64,000 bases of DNA, taken from positions 186,001-250,000 of the forward strand of contig NZ_JACARE010000010.1 in NCBI RefSeq assembly GCF_013386765.1, written 5' to 3'. The translations under genes and the position numbers were made by a program. Positions 27,049-33,843 of the stretch are shown piece by piece (within the stretch, counting starts at the first letter, position 1; each line of letters starts with the position of its first letter). The notes under the pieces were generated by a model. The model was given only the letters and a program-made list of their open reading frames with translations, had not been told where the DNA came from and ran no database searches. Source of the DNA: Pseudomonas yamanorum. GTDB taxonomy: Bacteria; Pseudomonadota; Gammaproteobacteria; Pseudomonadales; Pseudomonadaceae.

Positions 27049-27908
27049 AACTTGAACTCCGGAATATCCGGCTTCGAGCCCCAGGCGCAGAACGAGGTGG
27101 TAGCCAGGGGAAACTGCCGGGGCTGGTGACTGGCATCGTCTTCCGGGGCGATATGGCTGACCCCGGTGGAGTATTCGTAGGTCATGCCATCCGGGCCTTC
27201 GAAGTACAGGAACATCGCCCCCGACGTTGGGTGGCGACCCGGGCCGAACAGAATCTTGATCCCGCGTTCCTTCAGGAAGTACCAGGCACGCATCACGTCA
27301 TCGATGCTTTCCACCTGGTGGTTGATGTGCTGCACGCCGGCATGGCTGGAGGGAAACAGGGCGATCTTGTGGTGCACGTCATCGATGCGCAGCAGCGGCG
27401 CTTCGCCGATTCGGTCACTGACCCGGGCGTTGGCCAGTTGGGTCCAGAAGGCTTCGTCGCGCTTGGCATTGGTGGTACGCAGGCCGATGTGGCTGAAGCC
27501 GGTGATGCCGGCGTCGCGGGCGGCGAAATAACGGCTGCCGCTGGCGTGGGGGCGCAGCACCAGTTCGATGTTGTTGCCGCTGGGGTCGCGAAAGTGGATC
27601 AGCTCGTTGACATGGCGTACCTCGGCCTCTTCGCGAGTGCCGTGACGTACCGCAAAGCCGTTGTCTTCCAGCAGTTGGGCGGCGTGGTCGAGTTCATTCC
27701 AGTTCGTGACTTCGAACGCGGTGGTGGTTTCCCGGGGGTCGCCTTCGTAGTAGCACAGGGTGTGGTCGCGGCTGTCGGAGCGGAAGTAAATCGCACCGTT
27801 GGCCTTGCGGGCCACTTGCAGGCCGAGCATCTGCGTGGCGTACAACTTGGCCTGGGCAAGGTCCGCTGTGCCCAGACGCACATAGCGGATGTCATGCAGA
27901 TTGATCAT
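27045..27908 (-). CDS. dhbA: extradiol dioxygenase, 2,3-dihydroxybenzoate 3,4-dioxygenase type
   Basis: The product is 287 residues, a two-domain vicinal-oxygen-chelate protein. Likely Fe(II) ligands are His140 (GFSHIGLRT), His194 (GVQHINHQVESIDDV) and Glu245 (MTYEYSTGV). The C-terminus WGSKPDIPEFKL is shared with CmtC-like enzymes. Together with the adjoining class II decarboxylase this points to an aromatic ring that still bears a carboxyl group next to the diol: 2,3-dihydroxybenzoate, or less likely 2,3-dihydroxy-p-cumate. The start is the ATG at 27908, with GAGG upstream and the family's INLHDIRYVRLGT beginning; the open frame continues 49 codons further. First gene of the operon and divergent from a LysR gene. 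Confidence 0.82.
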   Translation of the reverse strand: MINLHDIRYVRLGTADLAQAKLYATQMLGLQVARKANGAIYFRSDSRDHTLCYYEGDPRETTTAFEVTNWNELDHAAQLLEDNGFAVRHGTREEAEVRHVNELIHFRDPSGNNIELVLRPHASGSRYFAARDAGITGFSHIGLRTTNAKRDEAFWTQLANARVSDRIGEAPLLRIDDVHHKIALFPSSHAGVQHINHQVESIDDVMRAWYFLKERGIKILFGPGRHPTSGAMFLYFEGPDGMTYEYSTGVSHIAPEDDASHQPRQFPLATTSFCAWGSKPDIPEFKL

Positions 27909-27986
27909 GAAGGTGCCTCTTGGTTTTATTCTTGTCTGGACACAATCCTCGCCGTCGGGCACAAATAGCAAAAGCGAATTCTGGTT

Positions 27987-28002
27987 ATTCAATCTATTTG
28001 AT
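27987..28002. promoter_or_regulatory. possible LysR (NahR-like) operator ATTCA-N6-TTGAT
   Basis: Located 12 bp before the LysR start in the 106-bp gap shared with dhbA. It resembles the NahR-type box (ATTCA...TGAT) but is one base longer in the middle. Assignment is tentative. Confidence 0.3.
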
Positions 28003-28014
28003 TTGGTTATAGTC

Positions 28015-28914
28015 ATGCGCACAGATCTGAACCTGCTACGGGTGCTGTTGGCCATTCACGATTGCGGCAACGTCACCGCCGCGGCCAAGCGCCTGGGCAT
28101 GAGCCAGCCCGCGGCCAGCGCGGCGTTATCGCGCTTGCGTCACTCGCTGGGCGACCCGCTTTTTGTGCGCAGCGGCACCGCCATGGAGCCCACACCCCGG
28201 GCGCGCAGCATCGTCGAACGGACTCGGGAAGTGATCGCCACCATCGACCAGGAAATCCTCCCGAGCCCCACCTTCGACCCGGCCGAAAGCCGCGACGAAG
28301 TCACCTTCTGCCTGAGCGAAATCGGTGAAGTGGTGTTCCTCCCTGCCCTCTTCGACTGCCTGCGCAGCAAGGCACCCCACGTGAAAATCCGCTGCCTGAG
28401 CCTGGGGCCCAAAGACCTGCTGGAAGCCCTGCGCGAAGGCAAGGTTGATGCGGCTTTGGGTTACTTTCCCGACCTGGATGCGCCGAACATCTACCAGCAG
28501 CGGCTGTTCTCCCATGACCTGGTGTGCCTGATCCGACAAGACCACCGGATCACCGACGCGCGCCTGTCCCTGAAAGACTTCTGCGAGCTGGAACACCTGC
28601 AAGTCCGCGACGGCAGCCGCAGCCAGGAGATGTATGAAAGCTTCCTGGCCGAGCAGGGAATCGAGCGCAGGATCGTGCTGCAAATGTCCCATTACATGAG
28701 CATGGCGGCGATTATCGAGCGCTCGGATTTGGTGGCGGTTGTGCCACGCACAGTGGCCAATCTGTATGTGCAGTATTCATCGGTCAGGTTGATTGAGCCA
28801 CCGGTGGAGATCCCGAGGTATAGCTTGAAACACCATTGGCATGCGCGGAATCAAAAGGATCCGCGGCATCTTTGGTTGAGGAAGCAGGTGGTGGAGTTGT
28901 TTGGGGGGGAGTGA
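28015..28914 (+). CDS. LysR-family regulator of the dhb operon (NahR-like)
   Basis: The product is 299 residues. It opens with MRTDLNLLRVLLAIHDCGNV and a helix-turn-helix (AAAKRLGMSQPAASAALSRLR); the 'DLNLL' start and FVRSGTAMEPTPRA linker resemble the NahR/NodD branch that responds to aromatic compounds. It is divergent from dhbA with 106 bp between, so it is probably the activator, with 2,3-dihydroxybenzoate or a product as inducer (inference). The ATG at 28015 starts the helix-turn-helix; the open frame extends upstream into the dhbA leader. Confidence 0.9.
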   Translation: MRTDLNLLRVLLAIHDCGNVTAAAKRLGMSQPAASAALSRLRHSLGDPLFVRSGTAMEPTPRARSIVERTREVIATIDQEILPSPTFDPAESRDEVTFCLSEIGEVVFLPALFDCLRSKAPHVKIRCLSLGPKDLLEALREGKVDAALGYFPDLDAPNIYQQRLFSHDLVCLIRQDHRITDARLSLKDFCELEHLQVRDGSRSQEMYESFLAEQGIERRIVLQMSHYMSMAAIIERSDLVAVVPRTVANLYVQYSSVRLIEPPVEIPRYSLKHHWHARNQKDPRHLWLRKQVVELFGGE

Positions 28915-28994
28915 TGGAATTTCTGAAGTTTCCCTTTCCCTCGCAGGACGTTTCCTAGAAAATCCTGACCGCTTGCGCCGCTCAAATCACATGG

Positions 28995-29229
28995 CTAGTC
29001 TTCGCCGGTCGCTGCCAATTCAGCGATCGGGTTTAGCAGCCCGCCGATGAGACTAGGCGCAAAGCGCCACCTTCTGCAGGGCGCTTTTTTTCGGCCCCAC
29101 GCTTTATGGTGGCCGTGCGCGGGGCACCTTCGGGTGCACCGGATACTAGTCTCCGGTCTGCTAACCCGCGCACGGTCGCCACCCCTCAATCGTTTAGCAG
29201 CGATGGTGACGGCCTCTACCGACTAGAGG
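28995..29229 (+). ncRNA. candidate structured leader RNA upstream of the DUF6124 gene
   Basis: The 324-bp gap before the DUF6124 gene is dense with pairing. Seen directly: CTAGTC (28995) with GACTAG (29051) around a 10-bp hairpin (29005-29014/29021-29030); a three-way junction with a 17-bp stem (29107-29123/29165-29181, two G-U pairs), a GCACC-TTCG-GGTGC tetraloop hairpin (29124-29137) and an ACCGGA/TCCGGT hairpin (29138-29157); and a hairpin CCTCTA/TAGAGG (29213-29229) that contains the ribosome site of the DUF6124 gene. The 8-base loop TTTAGCAG occurs twice (29032, 29193) on different closing stems, CGGG/CCCG and ATCG/CGAT, and the unpaired CTGCTAA (29158) is complementary to both. Function unknown; a regulatory leader is inferred. 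Confidence 0.65.
29056..29091 (+). terminator. terminator with competing antiterminator stem inside the leader
   Basis: GCGCC (29064-29068) can pair with GGCGC (29080-29084), followed by seven T (29085-29091): an intrinsic terminator. The same GCGCC can instead pair with GGCGC just upstream (29056-29060), which would destroy it. This is an attenuator-like arrangement about 150 bp before the gene start. Confidence 0.6.
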
Positions 29230-29238
29230 TGTTTCACG

Positions 29239-29580
29239 ATGGATAAAATCGTTCCAGATCCGCCCTTCAGCAGTTCAGATTCCTTCTCGGATCAATCCCA
29301 GAAACATGCCGCGTATAAACGTGCGCTGGATCACTACCTCAATCCCAACCCATCCCCTACGACGGAAGAACCGATGCTGTTCACGGTCGATCCCGATACC
29401 AGTTTTGAAAGCGCATTAGTCCATACCAGTAGCCTGTTGCACTGTGCCTCGGTGACCGCGCAACAGGCGGGTGATCAACTGGATGGGGCGTCTCGGGCGC
29501 TGGTGATTTCGGTGCTGCATTTGGTGGATATGGCGCGGGTGATGGTGGATCGGGCAGTGGATTGTATGCAGCCGCGTTGA
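29239..29580 (+). CDS. DUF6124 (formerly DUF3077-type) family protein
   Basis: The product is 113 residues, soluble, with a variable, Pro/Ser-rich N-terminal half and a conserved helical C-terminal half (DTSFESALVHTSSLLHCASVTAQQ ... ALVISVLHLVDMARVMVDRA). I recognise it as the DUF6124 family, small proteins found in several copies per genome in fluorescent Pseudomonas; no function is known to me. GAGG lies 9 bases before the ATG but is held in the 3' arm of a hairpin. It is the only gene after the structured leader RNA. Confidence 0.75.
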   Translation: MDKIVPDPPFSSSDSFSDQSQKHAAYKRALDHYLNPNPSPTTEEPMLFTVDPDTSFESALVHTSSLLHCASVTAQQAGDQLDGASRALVISVLHLVDMARVMVDRAVDCMQPR

Positions 29581-29622
29581 GGGTGTCGGGGCATACGCAT
29601 TGAACCGCCTGCCCCGATCAAA

Positions 29623-29725
29623 TGTGGGAGCCGGGCTTGTCGGGTCGCCGCATCGCCGCGATGGCATCACCGCAGTTTGTCAGGTAGACCGAGGTGCCTG
29701 CATCGCAGGCAAGCCAGCTCCCACA
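29623..29725. repeat. REP/REPIN-type inverted repeat
   Basis: TGTGGGAGCCGGGCTTGTCGGG at the left and CATCGCAGGCAAGCCAGCTCCCACA at the right, inverted, with an extra GGTCGCCGCATCGCCG insert in the left half. Confidence 0.8.
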
Positions 29726-29759
29726 GGGTTTCAGCGTCGCAGTTGAACGTGTGGAGGGC

Positions 29760-29969
29760 TCAATACCGCCAATGCCCCGGCACCCACAACCACTGCCCGT
29801 TCCCCCAGCGATAGTGCCCCCGCACCCACTGATACCCCGGCGCCGGTGCCACCGGCACCACTTCAACCAACGGCGGCGGACGACGCGGGTGAACAGGTTC
29901 GACAATACAACCGGACAACGCAGCGGCCATCAACGTGGCGGCCAGCGTGGCCTTGAATATCCGGGACAT
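29760..29969 (-). CDS. small lipoprotein with WxxGHW-type repeat
   Basis: The product is 69 residues. The signal peptide MSRIFKATLAATLMAAALSG is followed by a lipobox Cys (LSGC), then a Pro-rich linker (HPRRPPPLVEVVPVAPAP) and two aromatic repeats, YQWVRGHYRWGNG and WLWVPGHWRY. Such WxxGxW proteins (YXWXXGXW/BcpO-like) are envelope lipoproteins of unknown role. The ATG at 29969 starts the signal peptide. A longer relative lies 1.6 kb away on the other side of an ECF sigma operon. Confidence 0.8.
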   Translation of the reverse strand: MSRIFKATLAATLMAAALSGCIVEPVHPRRPPPLVEVVPVAPAPGYQWVRGHYRWGNGQWLWVPGHWRY

Positions 29970-30058
29970 GGCAGGATTCCCCAATGAGACTGACCAGCGC
30001 CTGAGTGGCGGGCCTACCCGGGTTAAACGCCGCCACCCGGAAAAATCCGTCGCCCGTC

Positions 30059-30535
30059 TCAGTTCTTTTTGGCTACCGAGCCCTTCGCCTGCCCCTTCAA
30101 ATACAACGCTTCCACCAGTCGCTGGCGCTCATCCCGGGGCAAGGTGCTGGCGAACTGCGCCAGGGTGTTGTCCACCAGCGCCCTGAGCGCCATGTCCGCT
30201 TCCCGAGCCTTGCCCAAGTCGCTCACCAGTGCCTCACGGTCCAGGGTCGGCGCCTCCAGTTGCTTGATCACATCCAGCCGCGCCTCGCGCCCGGCCAGCA
30301 CCAGCGGTTGGCTGTCTGAGCGGTTCTGGCGCAGCAACTGACGCAACTCCTTACGCCGCTCCGGCGGCAGCTTGACCATCGCCTGGCGCAAGCCATGCTG
30401 GTTCACCACGGCCTCGGCAGGCTTGGTATTCGCCAGCCAGTGGTACAGGCCACCGCCGACCCCGCCGATCAAAAACACGTTGAACAACACCGACACAACC
30501 AGCAGCGGCTTCAGGTATTTGGGTGACGGGGTCAT
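30059..30535 (-). CDS. periplasmic heavy-metal sensor-like protein (CpxP/CnrX type)
   Basis: The product is 158 residues. One membrane helix (residues 10-32) anchors a mostly helical periplasmic domain with LRQAMVKLPPERRKELRQLL and LRALVDNTLAQFASTLPRDERQRL, matching the LTxxQ-like helical repeats of Spy/CpxP/CnrX proteins. In the CnrYXH system such a protein senses metal in the periplasm and controls release of the sigma factor. Its ATG overlaps the anti-sigma stop (ATGA), so it is the third gene of the sigma/anti-sigma operon. Confidence 0.75.
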   Translation of the reverse strand: MTPSPKYLKPLLVVSVLFNVFLIGGVGGGLYHWLANTKPAEAVVNQHGLRQAMVKLPPERRKELRQLLRQNRSDSQPLVLAGREARLDVIKQLEAPTLDREALVSDLGKAREADMALRALVDNTLAQFASTLPRDERQRLVEALYLKGQAKGSVAKKN

Positions 30536-30963
30536 TGCTCGCTTTCCTCGGCGTTGACGGTGAAGACGACTTCGGCGTCGCCCTGGTCGAAGACACTGGG
30601 CAGTACTTCAGGACCGAGCATGGGCAGCGGCACGCTCAACGACGCCACCAGGATTCCGGCGGCGATCCCGGCAATGCCCACGCCGACAAAACCGGCAGGC
30701 GACAGCCAGCCGGCGTAACGCGCCCAGAACGACTGGCGCTGGGGAAACGACTGACGGATCTGTCGCGCCAGCGCCGGGTCGACAGGCGCCAGTTGATACC
30801 CATCCAACTGGCCATCGAGCCATCGCGCCTGGTGCAACACCTCACGTGCGCCGGCATCGCCTGCATCCAGCAGTGCCTGGGCCTCGGCCTGTTCGGCCCG
30901 GGGCCAACGGTGCAAGTGGCCGCCGTAAGCCTCGGCCAATTGGGCAAATCGTTCGGGCGTCAT
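30532..30963 (-). CDS. probable membrane-bound anti-sigma factor
   Basis: The product is 143 residues. A cytoplasmic N-terminal half (MTPERFAQLAEAYGGHLHRW ... WLDGQLDGYQ) is followed by one membrane helix (about 88-112, AGFVGVGIAGIAAGILVASL) and a short acidic tail. This layout, and its place between an ECF sigma gene and a periplasmic sensor gene with 4-bp overlaps on both sides, suggests an anti-sigma factor that holds the sigma at the membrane. No zinc-binding HxxxCxxC motif is seen, so it is not a ZAS-type protein. Confidence 0.7.
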   Translation of the reverse strand: MTPERFAQLAEAYGGHLHRWPRAEQAEAQALLDAGDAGAREVLHQARWLDGQLDGYQLAPVDPALARQIRQSFPQRQSFWARYAGWLSPAGFVGVGIAGIAAGILVASLSVPLPMLGPEVLPSVFDQGDAEVVFTVNAEESEQ

Positions 30964-31541
30964 GGTTTTCCCCTTCCTGGGCGGGCGGGCCCGGGTGTGT
31001 CGTCAAGGTAACTGCGCAAGTTGCGCCGGGCCCGTGACAGCAAGCTCTCCAGTGCCTCGACGCTGATGTTCATCAGCGCCGCGGCGTCGATATTCGACAG
31101 CTCTTGATAGTACTGCAGCACGATCGCCTCGCGCTGGCGATCAGGCAGCGACGCCAACGCCCGCGCCATATGCTCGCTACGGGCAACCGCTTCGAGTTGC
31201 TCATCGGGTGCAGGCGCGCTGTCGACCACGTCGTTCATGGCCTCCTCGTCGTTCAACGGGCGCTCCTTGCGCCGACGCAAATGGTCATGGCACAGGTTGA
31301 GCACCACGCGGTGCAACCAGGTGTCGAAACGCGCTTCACCACTGCGCCAGCTTGCAGCCTGGCGCCAGATCCGCAGGAAGCTTTCCTGGGCCACGTCCCT
31401 GGCCTCGTCGGCATCCCCGAGGATCCGACTGGCGAGCGCGAGCAAACGCGGAAGTTTGCGCGTCACCATTTCGTTGATGGCCGCCGGTTCGTTATTACCG
31501 ATGCGGGCCAACAGCTCAACGTCCGGATCAGTGTCTTTCAA
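30960..31541 (-). CDS. ECF RNA polymerase sigma factor
   Basis: The product is 193 residues. Region 2 is ASRILGDADEARDVAQESFLRIWRQ and continues into FDTWLHRVVLNLCHDHLRRR; region 4 has LPDRQREAIVLQYYQELSNI followed by ISVEALESLLSRARRNLRSYL. The start appears to be TTG at 31541, since no ATG or GTG precedes region 2, and the ribosome site is weak; both suggest low translation. It heads an operon with the anti-sigma and the CpxP/CnrX-like sensor, an arrangement linked to metal or envelope stress. Its likely targets include the WxxGHW proteins on both sides (inference). Confidence 0.9.
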   Translation of the reverse strand: MKDTDPDVELLARIGNNEPAAINEMVTRKLPRLLALASRILGDADEARDVAQESFLRIWRQAASWRSGEARFDTWLHRVVLNLCHDHLRRRKERPLNDEEAMNDVVDSAPAPDEQLEAVARSEHMARALASLPDRQREAIVLQYYQELSNIDAAALMNISVEALESLLSRARRNLRSYLDDTPGPARPGRGKP

Positions 31542-31588
31542 TAGGGCAAGTCTCGGTCCGGTGGCTAAGGGTCAGGTTGACGGGACGG

Positions 31589-31909
31589 TCAGCGGATCCA
31601 GTGCCCTTCCATCCAGTACCAGTTGGGGCCGCGCGACTCCCAGTGGCCAGGTTCCCAACGGGCGTTGCGCATCACCGGCTGCCAATGGCCCGGCACCCAC
31701 ACGTAACCGCGCCCTTCGTAGCGCCAGTGCCCGCGATCCCACACATAGCCAGGACGCTCGACGGGAACCGCCTCGACACGCATCGGCGGCGGCGCATCGC
31801 GGATGATCACTTCGGTCTGGGCAAAGGTCGGCGTGCTGACCAGGGCGGCCAGCGCCAGCGGGATCAACAGGGCATAACGTAGTTTGGCCAGCGGTCGTGC
31901 AAGTCTCAT
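31589..31909 (-). CDS. secreted WxxGHW-repeat protein
   Basis: The product is 106 residues. A signal peptide (LRYALLIPLALAALVSTPTFAQ) is followed by four aromatic repeats: WDRGHW, WVPGHW, WEPGHW and WMEGHW, spaced by about 13-16 residues. The repeat is of the YXWXXGXW family, found in envelope proteins of unknown function. The ATG at 31909 follows AAGGAGTTGTC. It lies just upstream of the ECF operon on the same strand and is related to the 69-residue lipoprotein at 29760. Confidence 0.85.
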   Translation of the reverse strand: MRLARPLAKLRYALLIPLALAALVSTPTFAQTEVIIRDAPPPMRVEAVPVERPGYVWDRGHWRYEGRGYVWVPGHWQPVMRNARWEPGHWESRGPNWYWMEGHWIR

Positions 31910-32178
31910 GACAACTCCTTCATCGGCGATCGCCAGTGATCGCTGCTGCAGGGTTGAACGGCGGGTGCCGGGGAAATCCGTCGCGTCAAAATCAAAATTT
32001 TTCGCGACCACTCGGCACGGCAGGCAGGGCCAGTATTGCCCAGGGTTTGCGGGGGTTTGATGAAATATGCAAAAAGCTGCGACGGATTTGGCCGGGCGGT
32101 CGCGTTCAAGGGTTAACCGTTGGCAATCAGCAGGCGTATCTGCTGATCGGCAACGTTCACTACCTTGAGGAAATCACC

Positions 32179-32322
32179 ATGTCTCGTCGAATTTCACTGC
32201 TGGTTGCCGCCGTCCTGCTCATGAACCTTGGCGGCTGCGTGTTCCTGCCGGGGCACCGCGAGCATTGCTGCTGGCGCGGTTACGGGGTGGTGACAACCCC
32301 GACGGCACAAGCGATCTCCTGA
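32179..32322 (+). CDS. 47-residue small lipoprotein
   Basis: The product starts MSRRISLLVAAVLLMNLGGC, a lipoprotein signal peptide with lipobox LGGC (Cys20). The mature part has 28 residues including HREHCCWRGYG, with a Cys pair. TTGAGG lies 7 bases before the ATG. The open frame extends upstream to 31936, but only this start gives a signal peptide. No function known; His/Cys content hints at metal or redox. It is convergent with the DUF1652 gene, 3 bp apart. Confidence 0.7.
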   Translation: MSRRISLLVAAVLLMNLGGCVFLPGHREHCCWRGYGVVTTPTAQAIS

Positions 32323-32325
32323 TCG

Positions 32326-32574
32326 CTAACTGACCGCCGCAAACCCTCTGCGCCCGGCCTTGATCTCGGTGCGCAGTTCGCCAATCAGGTTTGAGATGGA
32401 ACGGATGCTGTCCAGACCCTGGGGCGACACGCGGGTCAGCAGCAGGTCGACGCGCCCGGAGGCCGGGTCGAAGATGTTGATGCGCAGCGAACCGTCGCTG
32501 TTCAGTGAGCAGTCACAGGCGAGGGGCAGAAAACCCGACTCCATGATGTGGCGAAACTCGGCTATCGAGACCAT
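32326..32574 (-). CDS. DUF1652 family protein
   Basis: The product is 82 residues, soluble. MVSIAEFRHIMESGFLPLAC, then DCSLNSDGSLRINIFDPASG and VDLLLTRVSPQGLDSIRSI, is the pattern of DUF1652, small Pseudomonas proteins without known function. The ATG at 32574 has GAAGGG upstream and fits the family start; a TTG at 32640 would add 22 unlikely residues. Confidence 0.75.
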   Translation of the reverse strand: MVSIAEFRHIMESGFLPLACDCSLNSDGSLRINIFDPASGRVDLLLTRVSPQGLDSIRSISNLIGELRTEIKAGRRGFAAVS

Positions 32575-32816
32575 GCGGGCACCCTTCGCTGGACCAGGCT
32601 CAGTGGACGTGATCCGTCTAGGGTAGATGAGCTTTTTCAACCTGCCGGGGAATTAAGTCAAAAGTGATACTTGGTGCTCATTTTGCCTGAAACCGCTGGC
32701 GGGCTGACGCCAGAAAAACCACACCACGACCTCTCATCCGATGCCGCGCGTAGCACTTGATTCCTGTCGATGATGGCCAGATGCTCTGGGTTTTTGCCGC
32801 CATCAAGAGCATCCCC

Positions 32817-33761
32817 ATGAGCATCGAACCGCCGAGCGAACCCGACAGCGCCGTGTACAAGACCTTGCTGGAATCCACCAAGGCGATTCCCTGGCGCATC
32901 GACTGGGCAACCATGACCTTCAGCTACATCGGCCCGCAGATCGAGACGCTACTGGGCTGGACGCCCCAGAGCTGGGCCACCGTGGATGACTGGGTAGAAC
33001 GCATGCACCCGGACGACCGCGAATACGTGGTCAACTTCTGCGTCTCGCAGTCCCGCGCCGGGGTCGACCACGAAGCCGATTACCGCGCGCTGACCGCCAG
33101 CGGCGAGTACGTGTGGATTCGCGACGTGGTGCACGTGGAGCGCAAGGATGGCGAGGTGCAAGCACTGATCGGCTTCATGTTCGATATCAGCGAGCGCAAG
33201 AAGACCGAAGAGCACTTGATCCGCTTGCAGAAACAGCTGGAGGAATATTCCTTCCAGGACGGCCTGACCGGCATCGCCAATCGGCGCATGTTCGACACCG
33301 TGCTGGCGCGTGAGTGGACCAGCGCCCTGCGCAGCCAATTGCCGCTGTCGTTGATCCTGTTGGATATCGACTATTTCAAGCAGTACAACGACCTCTACGG
33401 GCATATCAAGGGTGACGAATGCCTGCGGCAAGTGGCGAGCACGCTCTCCCGAGCGGCCAACCGGCCACGGGATTTCATTGCGCGCATCGGCGGCGAAGAG
33501 TTTGTGTGGTTGTTGCCGGAAACCGACGCCGAGTCTGCCCGGCGTGTGGCCGAGCGCTGCCTGCACTTGATCCGCCAGCAACAGATCAAGCATGGGAATT
33601 CGGCGGTGTCCGACCTGCTGACGCTAAGCCTGGGGGTAGGCACCCGGACGGTAAGCCCGGGAAGCGAAGCCCTGGTGTTTGTCGAACAGGTGGACAGATT
33701 GCTGTATCAAGCCAAACGCAACGGGCGGATGCGCGCCGAGATAGCCACGATCACCGACTGA
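32817..33761 (+). CDS. PAS-GGDEF diguanylate cyclase
   Basis: The product is 314 residues. A PAS fold-3 domain (about residues 15-125: WRIDWATMTFSYIGPQIETL ... GEYVWIRDVVHVE) and a PAC segment (IGFMFDISERKKTEE) lead into the GGDEF domain. The active site is RIGGEEFVW, and RPRD five residues before it is the RxxD inhibitory site for product c-di-GMP. All catalytic residues are intact, so it should make c-di-GMP. There are no membrane helices. The start is uncertain: ATG 32817 was chosen; ATG 32781 and TTG 32757 are alternatives, all with weak ribosome sites. Confidence 0.9.
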   Translation: MSIEPPSEPDSAVYKTLLESTKAIPWRIDWATMTFSYIGPQIETLLGWTPQSWATVDDWVERMHPDDREYVVNFCVSQSRAGVDHEADYRALTASGEYVWIRDVVHVERKDGEVQALIGFMFDISERKKTEEHLIRLQKQLEEYSFQDGLTGIANRRMFDTVLAREWTSALRSQLPLSLILLDIDYFKQYNDLYGHIKGDECLRQVASTLSRAANRPRDFIARIGGEEFVWLLPETDAESARRVAERCLHLIRQQQIKHGNSAVSDLLTLSLGVGTRTVSPGSEALVFVEQVDRLLYQAKRNGRMRAEIATITD

Positions 33762-33843
33762 GCCCCCCATACCCACAACGTAGGTGCCGGCCGTACACTC
33801 CCGGCCTGCACCGATTCGTCACGCCGCCAAAAGACGGCAACGC

